From assembly GCF_023283985.1 (NCBI RefSeq), contig NZ_JAKIKU010000006.1:62001-126000 (forward strand): a DNA stretch of 64,000 nucleotides, in the 5' to 3' direction. This document shows, piece by piece, positions 1-9,941 of this stretch. Within the stretch, counting starts at the first letter, position 1. Each line of letters starts with the position of its first letter. The position numbers and the translations under genes are program-made. The notes beneath the pieces are model-generated. The model searched no databases. It worked only from the letters and a program-made list of their open reading frames with translations, and was not told the origin of the DNA. Origin of the DNA: Shewanella electrodiphila (lineage in GTDB: Bacteria; Pseudomonadota; Gammaproteobacteria; Enterobacterales; Shewanellaceae).

Positions 1-901
1 TGGCTTTACCACTTGATGATGTGTAATCACTGGGGACAGATACAAATGCAATTTTCGGCGTATGTTGACGGGCTCTAGCCTCATCGATGTGCTCAATTAA
101 CCCCATTTTTACAGCGCCATGAGCACGTAACATTTCAAAAAAAGCTAATGCATTTTCATCATTGTTAATGTCATCTTGCAGCTCATGACCCTGGTAGCCA
201 ATATCAGTAGCGTTGACAAAAATGGTAGGAATACCCGCATTGATCATTGTCGCCTTTACCGATGAAATACCTTTAGCTTTAAACTCAGGGGTAGATTGTG
301 GCAGAATCAACTCATCAACCACATTACCAGTTGGAAACATAGCAGCATTCGCATCTGCTGGCGCCATGAACTCAACTAAGACTTCAGCAGCTGGAAATGT
401 CACCCCATCAAGTTCAAAATCACCGGTTTCTTGCACTTCACCATTCACAATTGGCACATGGGCGATAATGGTTTTATTAATGTTGGCTTGCCAAATACGA
501 ACGACAGCAATGCCATTTTGCGGAATACGGCTCGTATCCACTAAACCATTTGAAATGGCAAATGAGCCCACTGCAGCCGTTAAATTACCGCAGTTACCAC
601 TCCAATCAACAAAGGGTTTATCAATCGCCACTTGGCCAAATAGATAGTCAACATCATGATCAGCTTGAGTACTTTTAGATAAAATAACCGTTTTACTGGT
701 ACTTGAGGTTGCCCCGCCCATACCATCAGTTTGCTTGCCATAAGGGTCTGGGCTACCAATCACTCTTAGCAATAACGCATCTCGCGCCGCGCCCGCAATT
801 TGAGCGGTTTCAGGTAAATCAGTTAACTTGAAAAACACCCCTTTACTGGTGCCGCCACGCATATAGGTTGCAGGGATTTTTATTTGTGGAATATGAGACA
901 T
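1..901 (-). CDS. prpF: 2-methylaconitate cis-trans isomerase PrpF (C-terminus cut by window edge)
   Basis: PrpF isomerises the 2-methylaconitate made by AcnD so that aconitase can finish the 2-methylcitrate cycle; cytoplasmic. About 300 residues are visible, where family members have roughly 390-400, so about 90-100 C-terminal residues lie left of the window. The start is an ATG preceded by GGAAATAAT. Seen: an N-terminal MRGGTSKGVFF block (residues 14-24), Lys70 in STSK and Cys104 in SGNCGNL. These match by offset the Lys and Cys I recall as catalytic in the Shewanella PrpF structure. It is the last gene of the gntR-prpBC-acnD operon; AcnD plus PrpF together replace PrpD. Confidence 0.93.
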   Translation of the reverse strand, partial: MSHIPQIKIPATYMRGGTSKGVFFKLTDLPETAQIAGAARDALLLRVIGSPDPYGKQTDGMGGATSSTSKTVILSKSTQADHDVDYLFGQVAIDKPFVDWSGNCGNLTAAVGSFAISNGLVDTSRIPQNGIAVVRIWQANINKTIIAHVPIVNGEVQETGDFELDGVTFPAAEVLVEFMAPADANAAMFPTGNVVDELILPQSTPEFKAKGISSVKATMINAGIPTIFVNATDIGYQGHELQDDINNDENALAFFEMLRAHGAVKMGLIEHIDEARARQHTPKIAFVSVPSDYTSSSGKA

Positions 902-964
902 ATTATTTCCTAGACTATCGATAAGAACCGACAAAATCGGTAAAAACCGATACAAAATCAATAC

Positions 965-1001
965 GAAAAGGCCGACGCTTAAATTACTAAAGCGCCGCCT
1001 T
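965..1001 (-). terminator. hairpin between acnD and prpF
   Basis: Arms AAGGC/GCCTT and CGCTT/AAGCG enclose an AT-rich loop and are followed on the minus strand by TTTTCGT. This is a weak intrinsic-terminator shape inside the prp operon, so it is more likely a partial terminator or mRNA-stability hairpin than a full stop. Confidence 0.4.
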
Positions 1002-1025
1002 ATGTTATGAATTCAACACCAATAA

Positions 1026-3635
1026 TTAATGGTTCGCTTCTAAAAAGTCTTGAGCAAAGCGCTGTAAAATGCCGCCCGCTTCATAAACCGACAACTCCTC
1101 AGCAGTATCTAAACGACACTTCACCGTCACTTCAGTCTGTGAACCATCACGGCGATGGATAACTAACGTCATCATTGCACCAGGCGTGCGCTCGCCAATA
1201 ATATCGAAAGTTTCAGTGCCATCAATTTGATAAGTTTGACGCGTTTCACCATTAATAAATTCAACCGGTAACACGCCCATTCCCACAAGGTTTGTACGGT
1301 GAATACGCTCAAAGCCTTCAGCGACAATCACTTCAACGCCCGCTAAGCGAACCCCTTTGGCTGCCCAGTCACGACTTGAACCTTGGCCGTAATCTTTACC
1401 AGCAATAATCACCAATGGCTGTTTACGTTCCATATAGGTTTCAATTGCTTCCCACATGCGGCTTTCTTGCCCTTCTGGCTCAATGCGAGCATAAGAGCCT
1501 TGTTTGGTTTGGCCGTTGTGTTGCACCATTTCATTAAGCAATTTCGGGTTGGCAAACGTCGCACGTTGAGCGGTTAAATGATCGCCTCGATGGGTCGCAT
1601 AAGAGTTAAAGTCTTCTTCTGGCAAGCCCATTTTATCAAGGTAAGCACCGGCGGCACTATCAAGCATAATCGCGTTTGATGGTGATAAATGATCGGTAGT
1701 GATGTTGTCACCTAATACCGCTAATGGACGCATGCCTTTCATGGTGCGCTCACCCGCTAATGCGCCTTCCCAATAAGGAGGGCGACGGATATATGTGCTC
1801 TGAGGACGCCAATCATACTGTGGATCAATCTTTGCTGAAGAGCCATCTTGTAAAGAGCCATAGTCCACTTTTATATCAAACATAGGCTCATACACTTTGC
1901 GAAATTGCTCAGGTTTAACGCTTTGAGCTATCACTGCATCGATTTCAGCATCAGATGGCCACAAATCTTTTAAGCGAATGTCATTACCCTCATTATCTTG
2001 ACCAAGCACATCTTTTTCAATATCAAAACGAATGGTGCCAGCAATAGCATAGGCAACAACCAGTGGCGGTGATGCTAAAAACGCTTGTTTAGCGTAAGGG
2101 TGAATACGACCATCAAAATTTCGGTTACCCGATAACACTGCAGTGGTGTATAAGTCGCGTTCAATCACTTCTTTTTGAATAACTGGATCAAGTGCGCCAC
2201 TCATACCATTACAAGTGGTACAGGCAAAACCGACAATACCAAAGCCTAGGGCTTCAAGTTCAGTTAATAAGTTGGCATCTTCAAGATAGAGCTGAACCGC
2301 TTTAGATCCTGGCGCCAGTGACGTTTTAACCCAAGGTTTACGAGTCAGGCCTTTAGCATTAGCGTTACGGGCTAATAAACCAGCAGCAATGACATTGCGT
2401 GGGTTTGAAGTATTAGTACAACTGGTAATAGCGGCAATAATACAAGCGCCATCAGGCATCAAACCCGCTTCGTTTTCAACTTTGCCACTAATCCCTTGCT
2501 TAGCCAAATCACTCGTAGACACACGGCGATGCGGGTTAGAAGGTCCTGCGATATTGCGGCCAACGCTTGATAAATCAAAACGTAAAACACGCTCGTATTC
2601 AGCATTTTCTAGTGAGTCTGCCCATAAACCATTGGCTTTAGCATAGGTTTCCACCAATTTAACTTGGCTATCTTCACGACCTGTTAATGTCAGATAGTCT
2701 AAGGTTTTGTCATCGATGTAGAACATCGCTGCAGTCGCACCAAATTCTGGGGTCATGTTTGAAATTGTTGCACGATCGCCCAATGTCAGATTAGCAGCAC
2801 CTTCACCGTAAAACTCAAGATAAGTTGAAACCACTTTTTGTTCACGTAAAAACTCAGTGATAGCTAACACGATATCGGTGGCGGTTATGCCAGCTTGGCG
2901 TTTGCCAACTAACTCAACGCCAACGATATCAGGCAGACGCATCCATGATGGACGGCCAAGCATTACGCTTTCAGCTTCTAATCCACCGACACCGATTGCA
3001 ATGACACCAAGTGCATCTACATGTGGTGTATGACTGTCGGTACCCACTAAGGTATCAGGAAATGCCACGCCTTCACGTGCTTGTATCACTGGTGACATTT
3101 TCTCAAGATTGATTTGATGCATGATGCCGTTACCCGGCTGGATCACATCAATGTTTTCAAACGCCGCCTTAGTCCAATTAATAAAATGGAAACGGTCATC
3201 GTTACGTCTATCTTCAATGGCGCGGTTTTTCTCAAAAGCATCTTTCTCAAAACCTGCGTGTTCCACTGCCAAAGAGTGATCGACAATAAGTTGGGTTGGT
3301 ACTACAGGGTTAACTTTTGCAGGATCCCCACCTTTTTTTGCAATCGCATCACGTAGACCGGCTAAATCGACTAACGCAGTTTGGCCTAAAATATCATGAC
3401 AGACCACACGTGCAGGATACCAAGGAAAATCTAAATCGCGTTTGCGATGAATAATTTGTTTGAGTGAATCAGTAAGTGTTTCAGGTGAGCAGCGACGTAC
3501 TAAATTCTCGGCATAAACACGAGAAGTATAAGGCAGTTTTTCAAAAGCCCCTGGCTCAATATCGTTGATTGCAGCTTGTGTATCAAAGTAATCAAGCGAG
3601 GAACCTGCAAGCGGTTTTCTATAGTTAGCGTTCAT
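1026..3635 (-). CDS. acnD: 2-methylisocitrate dehydratase, Fe/S-dependent (AcnD)
   Basis: Aconitase-family enzyme that dehydrates 2-methylcitrate to 2-methylaconitate in propionate catabolism. An upstream in-frame ATG exists at 3647, but the second ATG (MNANYRKPL) has GGATG seven bases away and matches how AcnD proteins begin, giving 869 residues. The three cluster cysteines are visible: one in ITSCTNTSNPRN (about residue 406) and two in GFACTTCNG (about 472 and 475). The C-terminal swivel domain carries the GSSRDWAAKG signature. It lies between prpC and prpF, which distinguishes it from housekeeping AcnA. Confidence 0.95.
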   Translation of the reverse strand: MNANYRKPLAGSSLDYFDTQAAINDIEPGAFEKLPYTSRVYAENLVRRCSPETLTDSLKQIIHRKRDLDFPWYPARVVCHDILGQTALVDLAGLRDAIAKKGGDPAKVNPVVPTQLIVDHSLAVEHAGFEKDAFEKNRAIEDRRNDDRFHFINWTKAAFENIDVIQPGNGIMHQINLEKMSPVIQAREGVAFPDTLVGTDSHTPHVDALGVIAIGVGGLEAESVMLGRPSWMRLPDIVGVELVGKRQAGITATDIVLAITEFLREQKVVSTYLEFYGEGAANLTLGDRATISNMTPEFGATAAMFYIDDKTLDYLTLTGREDSQVKLVETYAKANGLWADSLENAEYERVLRFDLSSVGRNIAGPSNPHRRVSTSDLAKQGISGKVENEAGLMPDGACIIAAITSCTNTSNPRNVIAAGLLARNANAKGLTRKPWVKTSLAPGSKAVQLYLEDANLLTELEALGFGIVGFACTTCNGMSGALDPVIQKEVIERDLYTTAVLSGNRNFDGRIHPYAKQAFLASPPLVVAYAIAGTIRFDIEKDVLGQDNEGNDIRLKDLWPSDAEIDAVIAQSVKPEQFRKVYEPMFDIKVDYGSLQDGSSAKIDPQYDWRPQSTYIRRPPYWEGALAGERTMKGMRPLAVLGDNITTDHLSPSNAIMLDSAAGAYLDKMGLPEEDFNSYATHRGDHLTAQRATFANPKLLNEMVQHNGQTKQGSYARIEPEGQESRMWEAIETYMERKQPLVIIAGKDYGQGSSRDWAAKGVRLAGVEVIVAEGFERIHRTNLVGMGVLPVEFINGETRQTYQIDGTETFDIIGERTPGAMMTLVIHRRDGSQTEVTVKCRLDTAEELSVYEAGGILQRFAQDFLEANH

Positions 3636-3726
3636 AACTACATCCATTGTTATTTGTTTTATGTAGGCAAATCTTAAGTGACAAAGCTGAGCTAAAGGTT
3701 AGCGAAAAGATTTGCTAAAAGACTGA

Positions 3727-3758
3727 CGAAAAAGGCTAACGTAGTATCGTTAGCCTTT
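3727..3758 (-). terminator. hairpin just after prpC, inside the prp operon
   Basis: Perfect 11-base arms AAAGGCTAACG and CGTTAGCCTTT with a 6-base loop, followed on the minus strand by TTTTTCG. It begins 6 bases past the prpC stop. As an intrinsic terminator it would reduce transcription into acnD and prpF; no new promoter before acnD was recognised. Confidence 0.65.
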
Positions 3759-3763
3759 AAGGT

Positions 3764-4888
3764 TTATCTTTCGCTAATTGGCGTTACTGTACGAGGTTCA
3801 GCCCCGGTGTAATCAGCACTTGGTCTGATAATACGGTTATTAGTACGCTGCTCCATCACATGCGCAGCCCAGCCTGTTAAGCGTGAACAAACAAAAATAG
3901 GCGTAAATAACTTAGTTGGAATACCCATGAAGTGATACGCCGATGCATGGAAGAAATCTGCATTACAGAATAACTTTTTGCTATCCCACATGAACTCTTC
4001 ACACGCAACAGAAATATCATAAAGGCTGGTATTGCCAAATTCATCTGCAAGCTTTTCAGACCAGGCTTTAATGATCACATTACGCGGATCTGAGGTGCGG
4101 TAAATCGCATGACCAAAGCCCATAATTTTTTCTTTACGCTCAAGCATGCCAGCCATTTGTGTTTTAGCATCGCTTGGTGAAGTAAATTTTTGAATCATAT
4201 CCATAGCCGCTTCATTCGCGCCGCCATGAAGAGGTCCACGCAGGGTACCGATAGCACCCGTAATACAAGAGTACATGTCTGATAAAGTTGATGCACAAAC
4301 ACGAGCGGTAAAGGTAGAAGCATTAAATTCATGCTCAGCATATAGAATAAGTGACACGTCCATTACTTTACGATGCTGCTCAGAAGGCGTTTCACCGCGT
4401 AATAGCTTTAAGAAATGGCCACCAATTGAATCTTCATCGGTCACACAATCAATTTCTACGCCTTCATGGCTGAATTTATACCAGTAGCACATGATGGCAG
4501 GGAAAGCGGCAAGCAGACGATTGGCTGCTGTATTTTGCTCTGTAAAATCAACTTCTGGCTCAAGGTTACCTAGGAATGAACAACCCGTACGCATCACATC
4601 CATTGGGTGTGCATCTGCAGGAATACGCTGCAATACTTCTTTAAGCGCTTGCGGTAAATCACGCTGTGCTTTTAGGCCTGCTTTGTATGTTGCTAACTGG
4701 TCTAGGTTAGGTAATTCACCGTTAAATAATAAATATGCGACTTCCTCGAAGGTGGCATTTTCAGATAAATCAGCCACATCATAACCACAATACGTTAAAC
4801 CAGAACCTGATTTACCCACTGTACATAATGCTGTTTCACCTGCGCTTTGACCGCGAAGGCCTGCGCCACTTAATTTCTTGTCTACCAT
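3764..4888 (-). CDS. prpC: 2-methylcitrate synthase
   Basis: Condenses propionyl-CoA with oxaloacetate to 2-methylcitrate. The 374 residues fit the short bacterial PrpC/citrate synthase family. Seen: LHGGANEAAMDM with the first active-site His, then GFGHAIYRTSDPRN with the second His and substrate-binding Arg, and RPSADYTG near the C-terminus. The neighbours prpB (upstream, 191 bp gap) and acnD (downstream) make methylcitrate synthase far more likely than GltA, which is longer. A strong hairpin follows the stop. Confidence 0.95.
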   Translation of the reverse strand: MVDKKLSGAGLRGQSAGETALCTVGKSGSGLTYCGYDVADLSENATFEEVAYLLFNGELPNLDQLATYKAGLKAQRDLPQALKEVLQRIPADAHPMDVMRTGCSFLGNLEPEVDFTEQNTAANRLLAAFPAIMCYWYKFSHEGVEIDCVTDEDSIGGHFLKLLRGETPSEQHRKVMDVSLILYAEHEFNASTFTARVCASTLSDMYSCITGAIGTLRGPLHGGANEAAMDMIQKFTSPSDAKTQMAGMLERKEKIMGFGHAIYRTSDPRNVIIKAWSEKLADEFGNTSLYDISVACEEFMWDSKKLFCNADFFHASAYHFMGIPTKLFTPIFVCSRLTGWAAHVMEQRTNNRIIRPSADYTGAEPRTVTPISER

Positions 4889-5079
4889 AATGATGTCCTA
4901 TTCTTTTATGTTCTATTTCTTATGATCAATTTCTTATGTTCTGAGCTTTGTAGGGGGCGGTTAAACCACACTATTTAACCTATCCATTTGCGAGTAACTT
5001 ACCTTGTCCCAAAACAAGATTTGTGCATTTTTCATACAAACACACTCACAATTGGAGATATTTTATAAATAACTCATGT

Positions 5080-5958
5080 TTACTTGTTTTTGCCTTCAGC
5101 AAATAAGCTATCTAGCTTTTGCTCGTAATCGTGGTAACCCAAGTAATCGTACAAATCCATGCGGGTTTGCATCGTGTCGACAACGGCTTTTTGATCGCCA
5201 TCTTTTAATATTGCGCTGTAAACATGTTCAGCGGCTTTATTCATCGCACGAAATGCACTTAATGGGTAAAGCACCATGTCAGCGCCCCACTCACCTAGCT
5301 GCTCTTTGTTCCAAAGTTCTGTTTGACCAAACTCAGTGATATTGGCCAAAATCGGCACATCTAATGCTTCAGAAAATGCACGATAATGTTCTTCAGTTTT
5401 AACCGCTTCAGCAAAAATGCCGTCAGCACCCGCTGCAACATAAGCTTTAGCACGAGCGATTGCAGCTTCTAAGCCTTCTTGAGCAAATGAGTCTGTACGT
5501 GCCATGATGAAAAAATCTGGGTCAATACGCGCATCAACTGCTGCTTTAATGCGATCGACCATTTCATCAGTTGACACGATTTCTTTATTCGGGCGATGAC
5601 CGCAACGTTTTTGCGCCACTTGATCTTCCATGTGCACTGCTGCTGCGCCGGCTTTTTCCATATCGCGAATGGTTTTAGCGATATTGAAAGCACCGCCCCA
5701 ACCAGTATCAATATCAACCATCAAAGGCAAATCACATGCTGATGTAATACGTTGTACATCAACAATGACATCATTGAGTGACGTCATTCCTAGATCTGGT
5801 AAACCGTATGATGCATTTGCTACGCCGCCACCCGAAAGATAAATGGCTTGATGACCAATTTGCTTTGCCATCATTGCTGAATAAGCATTGATAGTACCGA
5901 CAATTTGTAATGGTTTATTGTCAGCTAGTGCTTGACGAAATTTTTTGCCTGCGCTCAT
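5080..5958 (-). CDS. prpB: 2-methylisocitrate lyase
   Basis: Splits 2-methylisocitrate into pyruvate and succinate, the last step of the cycle. 292 residues, the usual PrpB length. Seen: the metal-binding VDIDTGWG segment (Asp82 and Asp84) and the catalytic KRCGH motif (residues 117-121) of the isocitrate-lyase superfamily, in the PrpB-specific form followed by RPNKE. First enzyme gene after gntR; the 191 bp gap to prpC contains only a weak GGTTAAA/TTTAACC inverted repeat at 4959-4980. Confidence 0.96.
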   Translation of the reverse strand: MSAGKKFRQALADNKPLQIVGTINAYSAMMAKQIGHQAIYLSGGGVANASYGLPDLGMTSLNDVIVDVQRITSACDLPLMVDIDTGWGGAFNIAKTIRDMEKAGAAAVHMEDQVAQKRCGHRPNKEIVSTDEMVDRIKAAVDARIDPDFFIMARTDSFAQEGLEAAIARAKAYVAAGADGIFAEAVKTEEHYRAFSEALDVPILANITEFGQTELWNKEQLGEWGADMVLYPLSAFRAMNKAAEHVYSAILKDGDQKAVVDTMQTRMDLYDYLGYHDYEQKLDSLFAEGKNK

Positions 5959-6078
5959 GACTTCCCTCTCTTTTTTATGCTTTAAGCAGTATGAATTGCT
6001 AACTGGTTGATTATTCTTTTTACTATTTACTGTTCGTAATATATTTATTAATTGTTACTTTTAGTTGATAGCTACTTT

Positions 6079-6753
6079 CTAGTTGATAACTAATTTGGTT
6101 TCTAACTTGGTTTCGATATTTGCTTTCGAGTACATGATATGACGACGCATTAGCATTTCTGCCAGCTCTTCATCACGATTCGAAATCGCTTTAACGATAT
6201 GTTTATGCTCATCAAATGCGGTTGTGACTCTTGGCCCCGCCATACCGAGTTGTACGCGATACATACGAATAAGGTGATACATACCTTCAAGAAGAACTGT
6301 AATGAGGTGCTTGTTTTTGCTGCCAATTATGATGCGGTAATGAAAATCGACATCACCCGCTTCTTGGTAATAGGACTCGCCTGTTTGAACTTCATCAAAA
6401 TGACGGTTAAGTAATCCATTTAAATCTGCAATCTCAGACTCTGTCATATTCTTAGCAGCCAATCTTGCTGCCATGCCTTCTAAAGATTCTCGAACTTGAT
6501 ACAGTTCAATTAAGCCGTCAGGCGTTAACGCCACAACTCTAGCGCCAACATTAGCTTTACGTTCCACCAAATGGCATGACTCTAAGCGATTGATCGCCTC
6601 ACGAATGATAGCTCTACTGACTTGGTACTTTGTCGACAGCTCAGTTTCACTAAGCTTTGAACCCGCTTGAATCTCACCTTCAACAATATCTTTGCGTAAT
6701 TCAAAGAAAGTCTTATCTGCTGCAGTTATTGGCTGTTCGTTAAAGAATGTCAT
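6079..6753 (-). CDS. GntR-family (FCD type) transcriptional regulator of the prp operon
   Basis: 224 residues: N-terminal winged helix-turn-helix (about 10-75, with SRAIIREAINRLES) followed by an all-helical FCD ligand domain (about 85-210). It is the first gene of the prpBC-acnD-prpF transcription unit, and two TTGTCGACAA palindromes lie 31 and 83 bp ahead of its start, so autoregulation and control of the operon are the simple reading. A Shewanella GntR regulator of methylcitrate genes (PrpQ) has been described by comparative genomics, as I recall. I do not assign the symbol because the ligand cannot be read from sequence. Confidence 0.85.
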   Translation of the reverse strand: MTFFNEQPITAADKTFFELRKDIVEGEIQAGSKLSETELSTKYQVSRAIIREAINRLESCHLVERKANVGARVVALTPDGLIELYQVRESLEGMAARLAAKNMTESEIADLNGLLNRHFDEVQTGESYYQEAGDVDFHYRIIIGSKNKHLITVLLEGMYHLIRMYRVQLGMAGPRVTTAFDEHKHIVKAISNRDEELAEMLMRRHIMYSKANIETKLETKLVIN

Positions 6754-6782
6754 TGGAATATGATTGAACTCTACTTCGAATA

Positions 6783-6794
6783 ATTGTCGACAAT
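6783..6794. promoter_or_regulatory. GntR operator 1 (ATTGTCGACAAT)
   Basis: A perfect 12-base palindrome 30 bp upstream of the gntR start. The core TTGTCGACAA recurs at 6836-6845. FCD-type GntR repressors commonly bind short palindromes of this kind. Confidence 0.7.
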
Positions 6795-6834
6795 ATAGGC
6801 TTATTAATGAGTATGGTCAATATAAAACCTGCAC

Positions 6835-6846
6835 ATTGTCGACAAA
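6835..6846. promoter_or_regulatory. GntR operator 2 (ATTGTCGACAAA)
   Basis: Second copy of the TTGTCGACAA core. Centre-to-centre distance from operator 1 is 52 bp, about five helical turns, which would put two bound dimers on the same face of DNA. A separate 10-base palindrome, ACGTGCACGT, sits at 6853-6862. The divergent acyltransferase gene starts at 7000 and could share the control. Confidence 0.65.
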
Positions 6847-6999
6847 GGTCTAACGTGCACGTCAAGATTTCAATACATTTCGAGTGAGCATAAGAGGATT
6901 CAAACAAGCAAGGTTAATAGTTGTTATTTATTAACAATAAAAGCACAATGGAGTAACACTGATATTTCTAACTAAATAATAATAGAATCAAGGCTTAAT

Positions 7000-8085
7000 A
7001 TGTCAGATAGCGCTGAGTCACCAAGGGTAAATCCTGCTGAAAAAAAAGGCTTTTTAAACAGCATTAATCATTTTCGTGGTATAGCGATTATTTTTATCGT
7101 TATGGCTCATTGTTATAGGCCTGCAGGTTGGGAAGTTGAAACCCTTGCAGATAAAGCTTGGTTCAACTTAATGATGAATGGCACAGTATTTTTTGTGTTT
7201 ATTTCTGGTTTTTTATTCCATCACGTGTTTTATCACCGTTGGGACTATAAAAAATACATGAAGAACAAAACCAAATTTGTCTTTTTACCATACATACTGT
7301 TATCGCTACCTTGGATATTCTGGCATTTGACGGTAGGTACTGATCCAGCGCTACATGTGATGTATGCCGACATTGAAAAGCCTGCAGTAGCAGCAAGCTG
7401 GTATGTCATCACAGGGAGGACCCTAACAGCTTACTGGTATATCCCAATGGGAATGATGTTATTTGCCCTTTCGCCATGGGTCATGCATTTAATTAAACGC
7501 CAGCACCTTCTGATAGTTGCTGTACCACTGTTTATTATTGCGATGTTAATTCACCGACCTGAATCAAACCTCAATGCGATACAATCACTTTTTTATTTTT
7601 TACCTGTTTATTTATTGGGTGTTTGGGGTTCAGCTCATCGAGACAAACTTTTCCCATTCATCGATAAGTACTGGGCAGTCATGCTGCTGTTAGCCATTGG
7701 ATTAGCTGCTGCACAAGCTCATTGGTTTGGTGCTGGCACCCTTAATAAAGCGGCGCTAGAGTTCACTGTTCCGGATTTAATGTTGCCACAAAAAATGTTG
7801 CTCACATTTGTGATATTGGCCATTTTGAATAAGTTTGAACATATCAGTATTAAACCCCTACAAAAATTAGCAGAGGTCAGCTTTGCCATATATTTCATCC
7901 ACCCTTGGATAACAACGCCTTGGTGGATGATATATAACAGTCCAGATATTTTCGGTTTTGAAGGAAGTGGCAACTTGCTTACGACATTAGTCGTTACGAT
8001 GGGAGTAATAATCGTTTCATACTTTATCGCTACCGCTATTAAGACAATATTGAGCAAGAAAAGTCGCTATATTATCGGTTGGTAG
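7000..8085 (+). CDS. membrane acyltransferase, acyltransferase-3 (OafA/WecH-like) family
   Basis: 361 residues with about ten hydrophobic segments. The N-terminal NHFRGIAIIFIVMAHC motif carries the Arg and His typical of acyltransferase-3 (PF01757) proteins, which transfer acetyl or other acyl groups to carbohydrate targets at the inner membrane. No glycan-synthesis genes adjoin it, so the acceptor is unknown. Divergent from gntR; a terminator follows at 8190. Start is the first ATG of the open frame, with no strong ribosome-binding site. Confidence 0.8.
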   Translation: MSDSAESPRVNPAEKKGFLNSINHFRGIAIIFIVMAHCYRPAGWEVETLADKAWFNLMMNGTVFFVFISGFLFHHVFYHRWDYKKYMKNKTKFVFLPYILLSLPWIFWHLTVGTDPALHVMYADIEKPAVAASWYVITGRTLTAYWYIPMGMMLFALSPWVMHLIKRQHLLIVAVPLFIIAMLIHRPESNLNAIQSLFYFLPVYLLGVWGSAHRDKLFPFIDKYWAVMLLLAIGLAAAQAHWFGAGTLNKAALEFTVPDLMLPQKMLLTFVILAILNKFEHISIKPLQKLAEVSFAIYFIHPWITTPWWMIYNSPDIFGFEGSGNLLTTLVVTMGVIIVSYFIATAIKTILSKKSRYIIGW

Positions 8086-8403
8086 CTGTCATCAATCGCA
8101 GTTTCATTACGTGTTTTAATCTAATAAAAAGCACCTATTAACGAGCATTTCATAAAAAGTATCTCGTAAAGACAGCTAGCGCAAAAACTAAGCCTTGTTA
8201 TGAATAATAAGGCTTTTTATTTTACTCTTTGAAGCTCACTGAATCCCGTATAACAATTTATGACCCCTGTGTAAGAATTAATGACTGCGATTGTTGATTT
8301 GATAAGCAGTTATCTAAAACCTTGCTTGCACTAAACCTTCTCAGTTCATTATCATGAGTACACGACAAACCAGTTTTACACGGTCAACTTCTCTCGGGGC
8401 TTT
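8086..8403. other. intergenic region between acyltransferase and Ddl genes
   Basis: 318 bp. Contains the rho-independent terminator at 8190-8220; beyond that I see AT-rich sequence that presumably holds the ddl promoter, but no convincing -35/-10 pair, repeat or small gene. Confidence 0.6.
8190..8220 (+). terminator. rho-independent terminator after acyltransferase gene
   Basis: Arms AAGCCTT and AAGGCTT around a 12-base loop, followed by TTTTATTTT. Confidence 0.75.
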
Positions 8404-9405
8404 ATGACAATTATCAATGTACTTCTAATCTGCGGCGGCGGCAGCGCTGAACATGACGTTTCAGTATTGTCAGCAAACTATTTTGAATCGTCATTAGCTA
8501 AGTCAGATAGAATAAACCTACTTAGACTAGAGCTTGATGGTAACGGCCATTACTTTGATCAAGATGGTCACCGCTGCGAGTTAACGAGTCGCCGTGAAGT
8601 GCGTTTTGATGACCAAAACAAACCCGCTTGGCCTGTTGATTATGCTATTCCTTGTATTCATGGTTTCCCAGGTGAAACCGGTGATATTCAATCGTATTTT
8701 AATCTTATTCAACTGCCTTATTTTGGCTGTGAATCTGAAGCATCAAGCAACTGCTTTAATAAAATCACCGCCAAAATGTGGTTCACAGCGCTCGGTATTC
8801 CTAACACGTCATATATCTTCCTAAATGATATGAACCAAGATGCCATTGAGCAGACTCAAACGGCACTCAATGAGTGGGGTTCGGTATTTGTAAAAGCCGC
8901 ATCTCAAGGTTCATCTGTTGGCTGCTACAAAGTGGATAATATCTCGCAAGTTGAGCAAGTTTTGAAAGACGCATTCAGTTTCGCTCCCTCAGTGGTGGTT
9001 GAAAAAACCATTGTTGCTCGAGAATTAGAAGTTGCGGTGTATGAGTATCAAGGAAAAGTGATTGCCACACTGCCAGGGGAAATTATTTGCGCCAGCAATA
9101 CGTTTTACACTTTTGAAGAAAAGTATAATGCCAGTAGCAAAGCCAGAACCGATGTTGTAGCCCAAAACTTATCTAAAGAAGTGGCAGAGCAAATCAGAGA
9201 GTATGCGATTAAAGCATTTAAAGGGATGAAGCTCAGACATTTATCGAGAATTGATTTCTTTTTGACTGATAAAAATGAGATTTTGTTAAACGAAATTAAT
9301 ACCTTCCCTGGCTCTACTCCTATTTCAATGTTCCCCAAAATGCTCCAAAATCACGGTGAGGATTTTACCGCTTACCTTGTAGATAGCATCGAAAGTCAGC
9401 TTTAG
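8404..9405 (+). CDS. D-alanine--D-alanine ligase family protein
   Basis: ATP-grasp enzyme joining two D-alanines for peptidoglycan precursors. 333 residues. Seen: N-terminal [17 protein letters not shown] (the glycine-rich Ddl start), [15 protein letters not shown], the ATP-binding GSSVGCYKV loop, and the C-terminal metal and D-Ala site [11 protein letters not shown]. It is not in a mur/fts cluster here, so it may be a second Ddl (DdlA-like) of the cell. Its last 4 bases overlap the end of the convergent small gene. Confidence 0.88.
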   Translation: MTIINVLLICGGGSAEHDVSVLSANYFESSLAKSDRINLLRLELDGNGHYFDQDGHRCELTSRREVRFDDQNKPAWPVDYAIPCIHGFPGETGDIQSYFNLIQLPYFGCESEASSNCFNKITAKMWFTALGIPNTSYIFLNDMNQDAIEQTQTALNEWGSVFVKAASQGSSVGCYKVDNISQVEQVLKDAFSFAPSVVVEKTIVARELEVAVYEYQGKVIATLPGEIICASNTFYTFEEKYNASSKARTDVVAQNLSKEVAEQIREYAIKAFKGMKLRHLSRIDFFLTDKNEILLNEINTFPGSTPISMFPKMLQNHGEDFTAYLVDSIESQL

Positions 9406-9707
9406 CGCGACATATTAATAGAAATGATATTGGAAAATGTTTGCTGATGGCCAGCATTTTCTAATTCATCTCGCCAAGGGTTATCCTGCACTTTTACCAT
9501 ATAAAAATGCTGCCTGTATGTGTCTGTCACAAACGCAATACCGTGCTGCATCAACTCATAATGAATATCATTGATAAACACCAACGAGAAGCCTTGTCTT
9601 CCAGTTAATTGATTAATATCTTCTCTTGTTAAACTGACACCAGACTCTAATTGATCAAATTGCAGCTTAAGCCAATTAGCAAAATCTTTAGAACTCACCA
9701 TAGACAT
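9402..9707 (-). CDS. small hypothetical protein (101 aa)
   Basis: Not a family I recognise. The start is the ATG at 9707 because GGAGGGG lies six bases upstream, which is better than the longer in-frame start at 9731. No signal peptide or membrane segment; it looks like a compact soluble alpha/beta protein with aromatic residues near the C-terminus ([10 protein letters not shown]). Convergent with ddl, overlapping its last 4 bases. The excellent ribosome-binding site supports a real gene; function unknown. Confidence 0.6.
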   Translation of the reverse strand: MSMVSSKDFANWLKLQFDQLESGVSLTREDINQLTGRQGFSLVFINDIHYELMQHGIAFVTDTYRQHFYMVKVQDNPWRDELENAGHQQTFSNIISINMSR

Positions 9708-9941
9708 AATACCCCTCCAAACAAAGCTCATATTGTTATCAGCGGATATCTCATCCGTTGAGAGCTGGCTGAATATGATAAGTATAGTTTGTTAAGGAAA
9801 TTTTATACGAGACAATACTTTTTATAGACTAAACAGGAGTAGATCTAGCACTTTAGTACTGATTGCATTCCAATAAACCTGAGCGATTAGCGGATTGTTT
9901 TATCATTTCGTATGATATCAGTTCAGATGTCAGTCCATCCC

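Noticed and set aside
213..647. 144-residue plus-strand open frame
   Set aside because: It is the antisense shadow of prpF, whose translation matches the family on the other strand.
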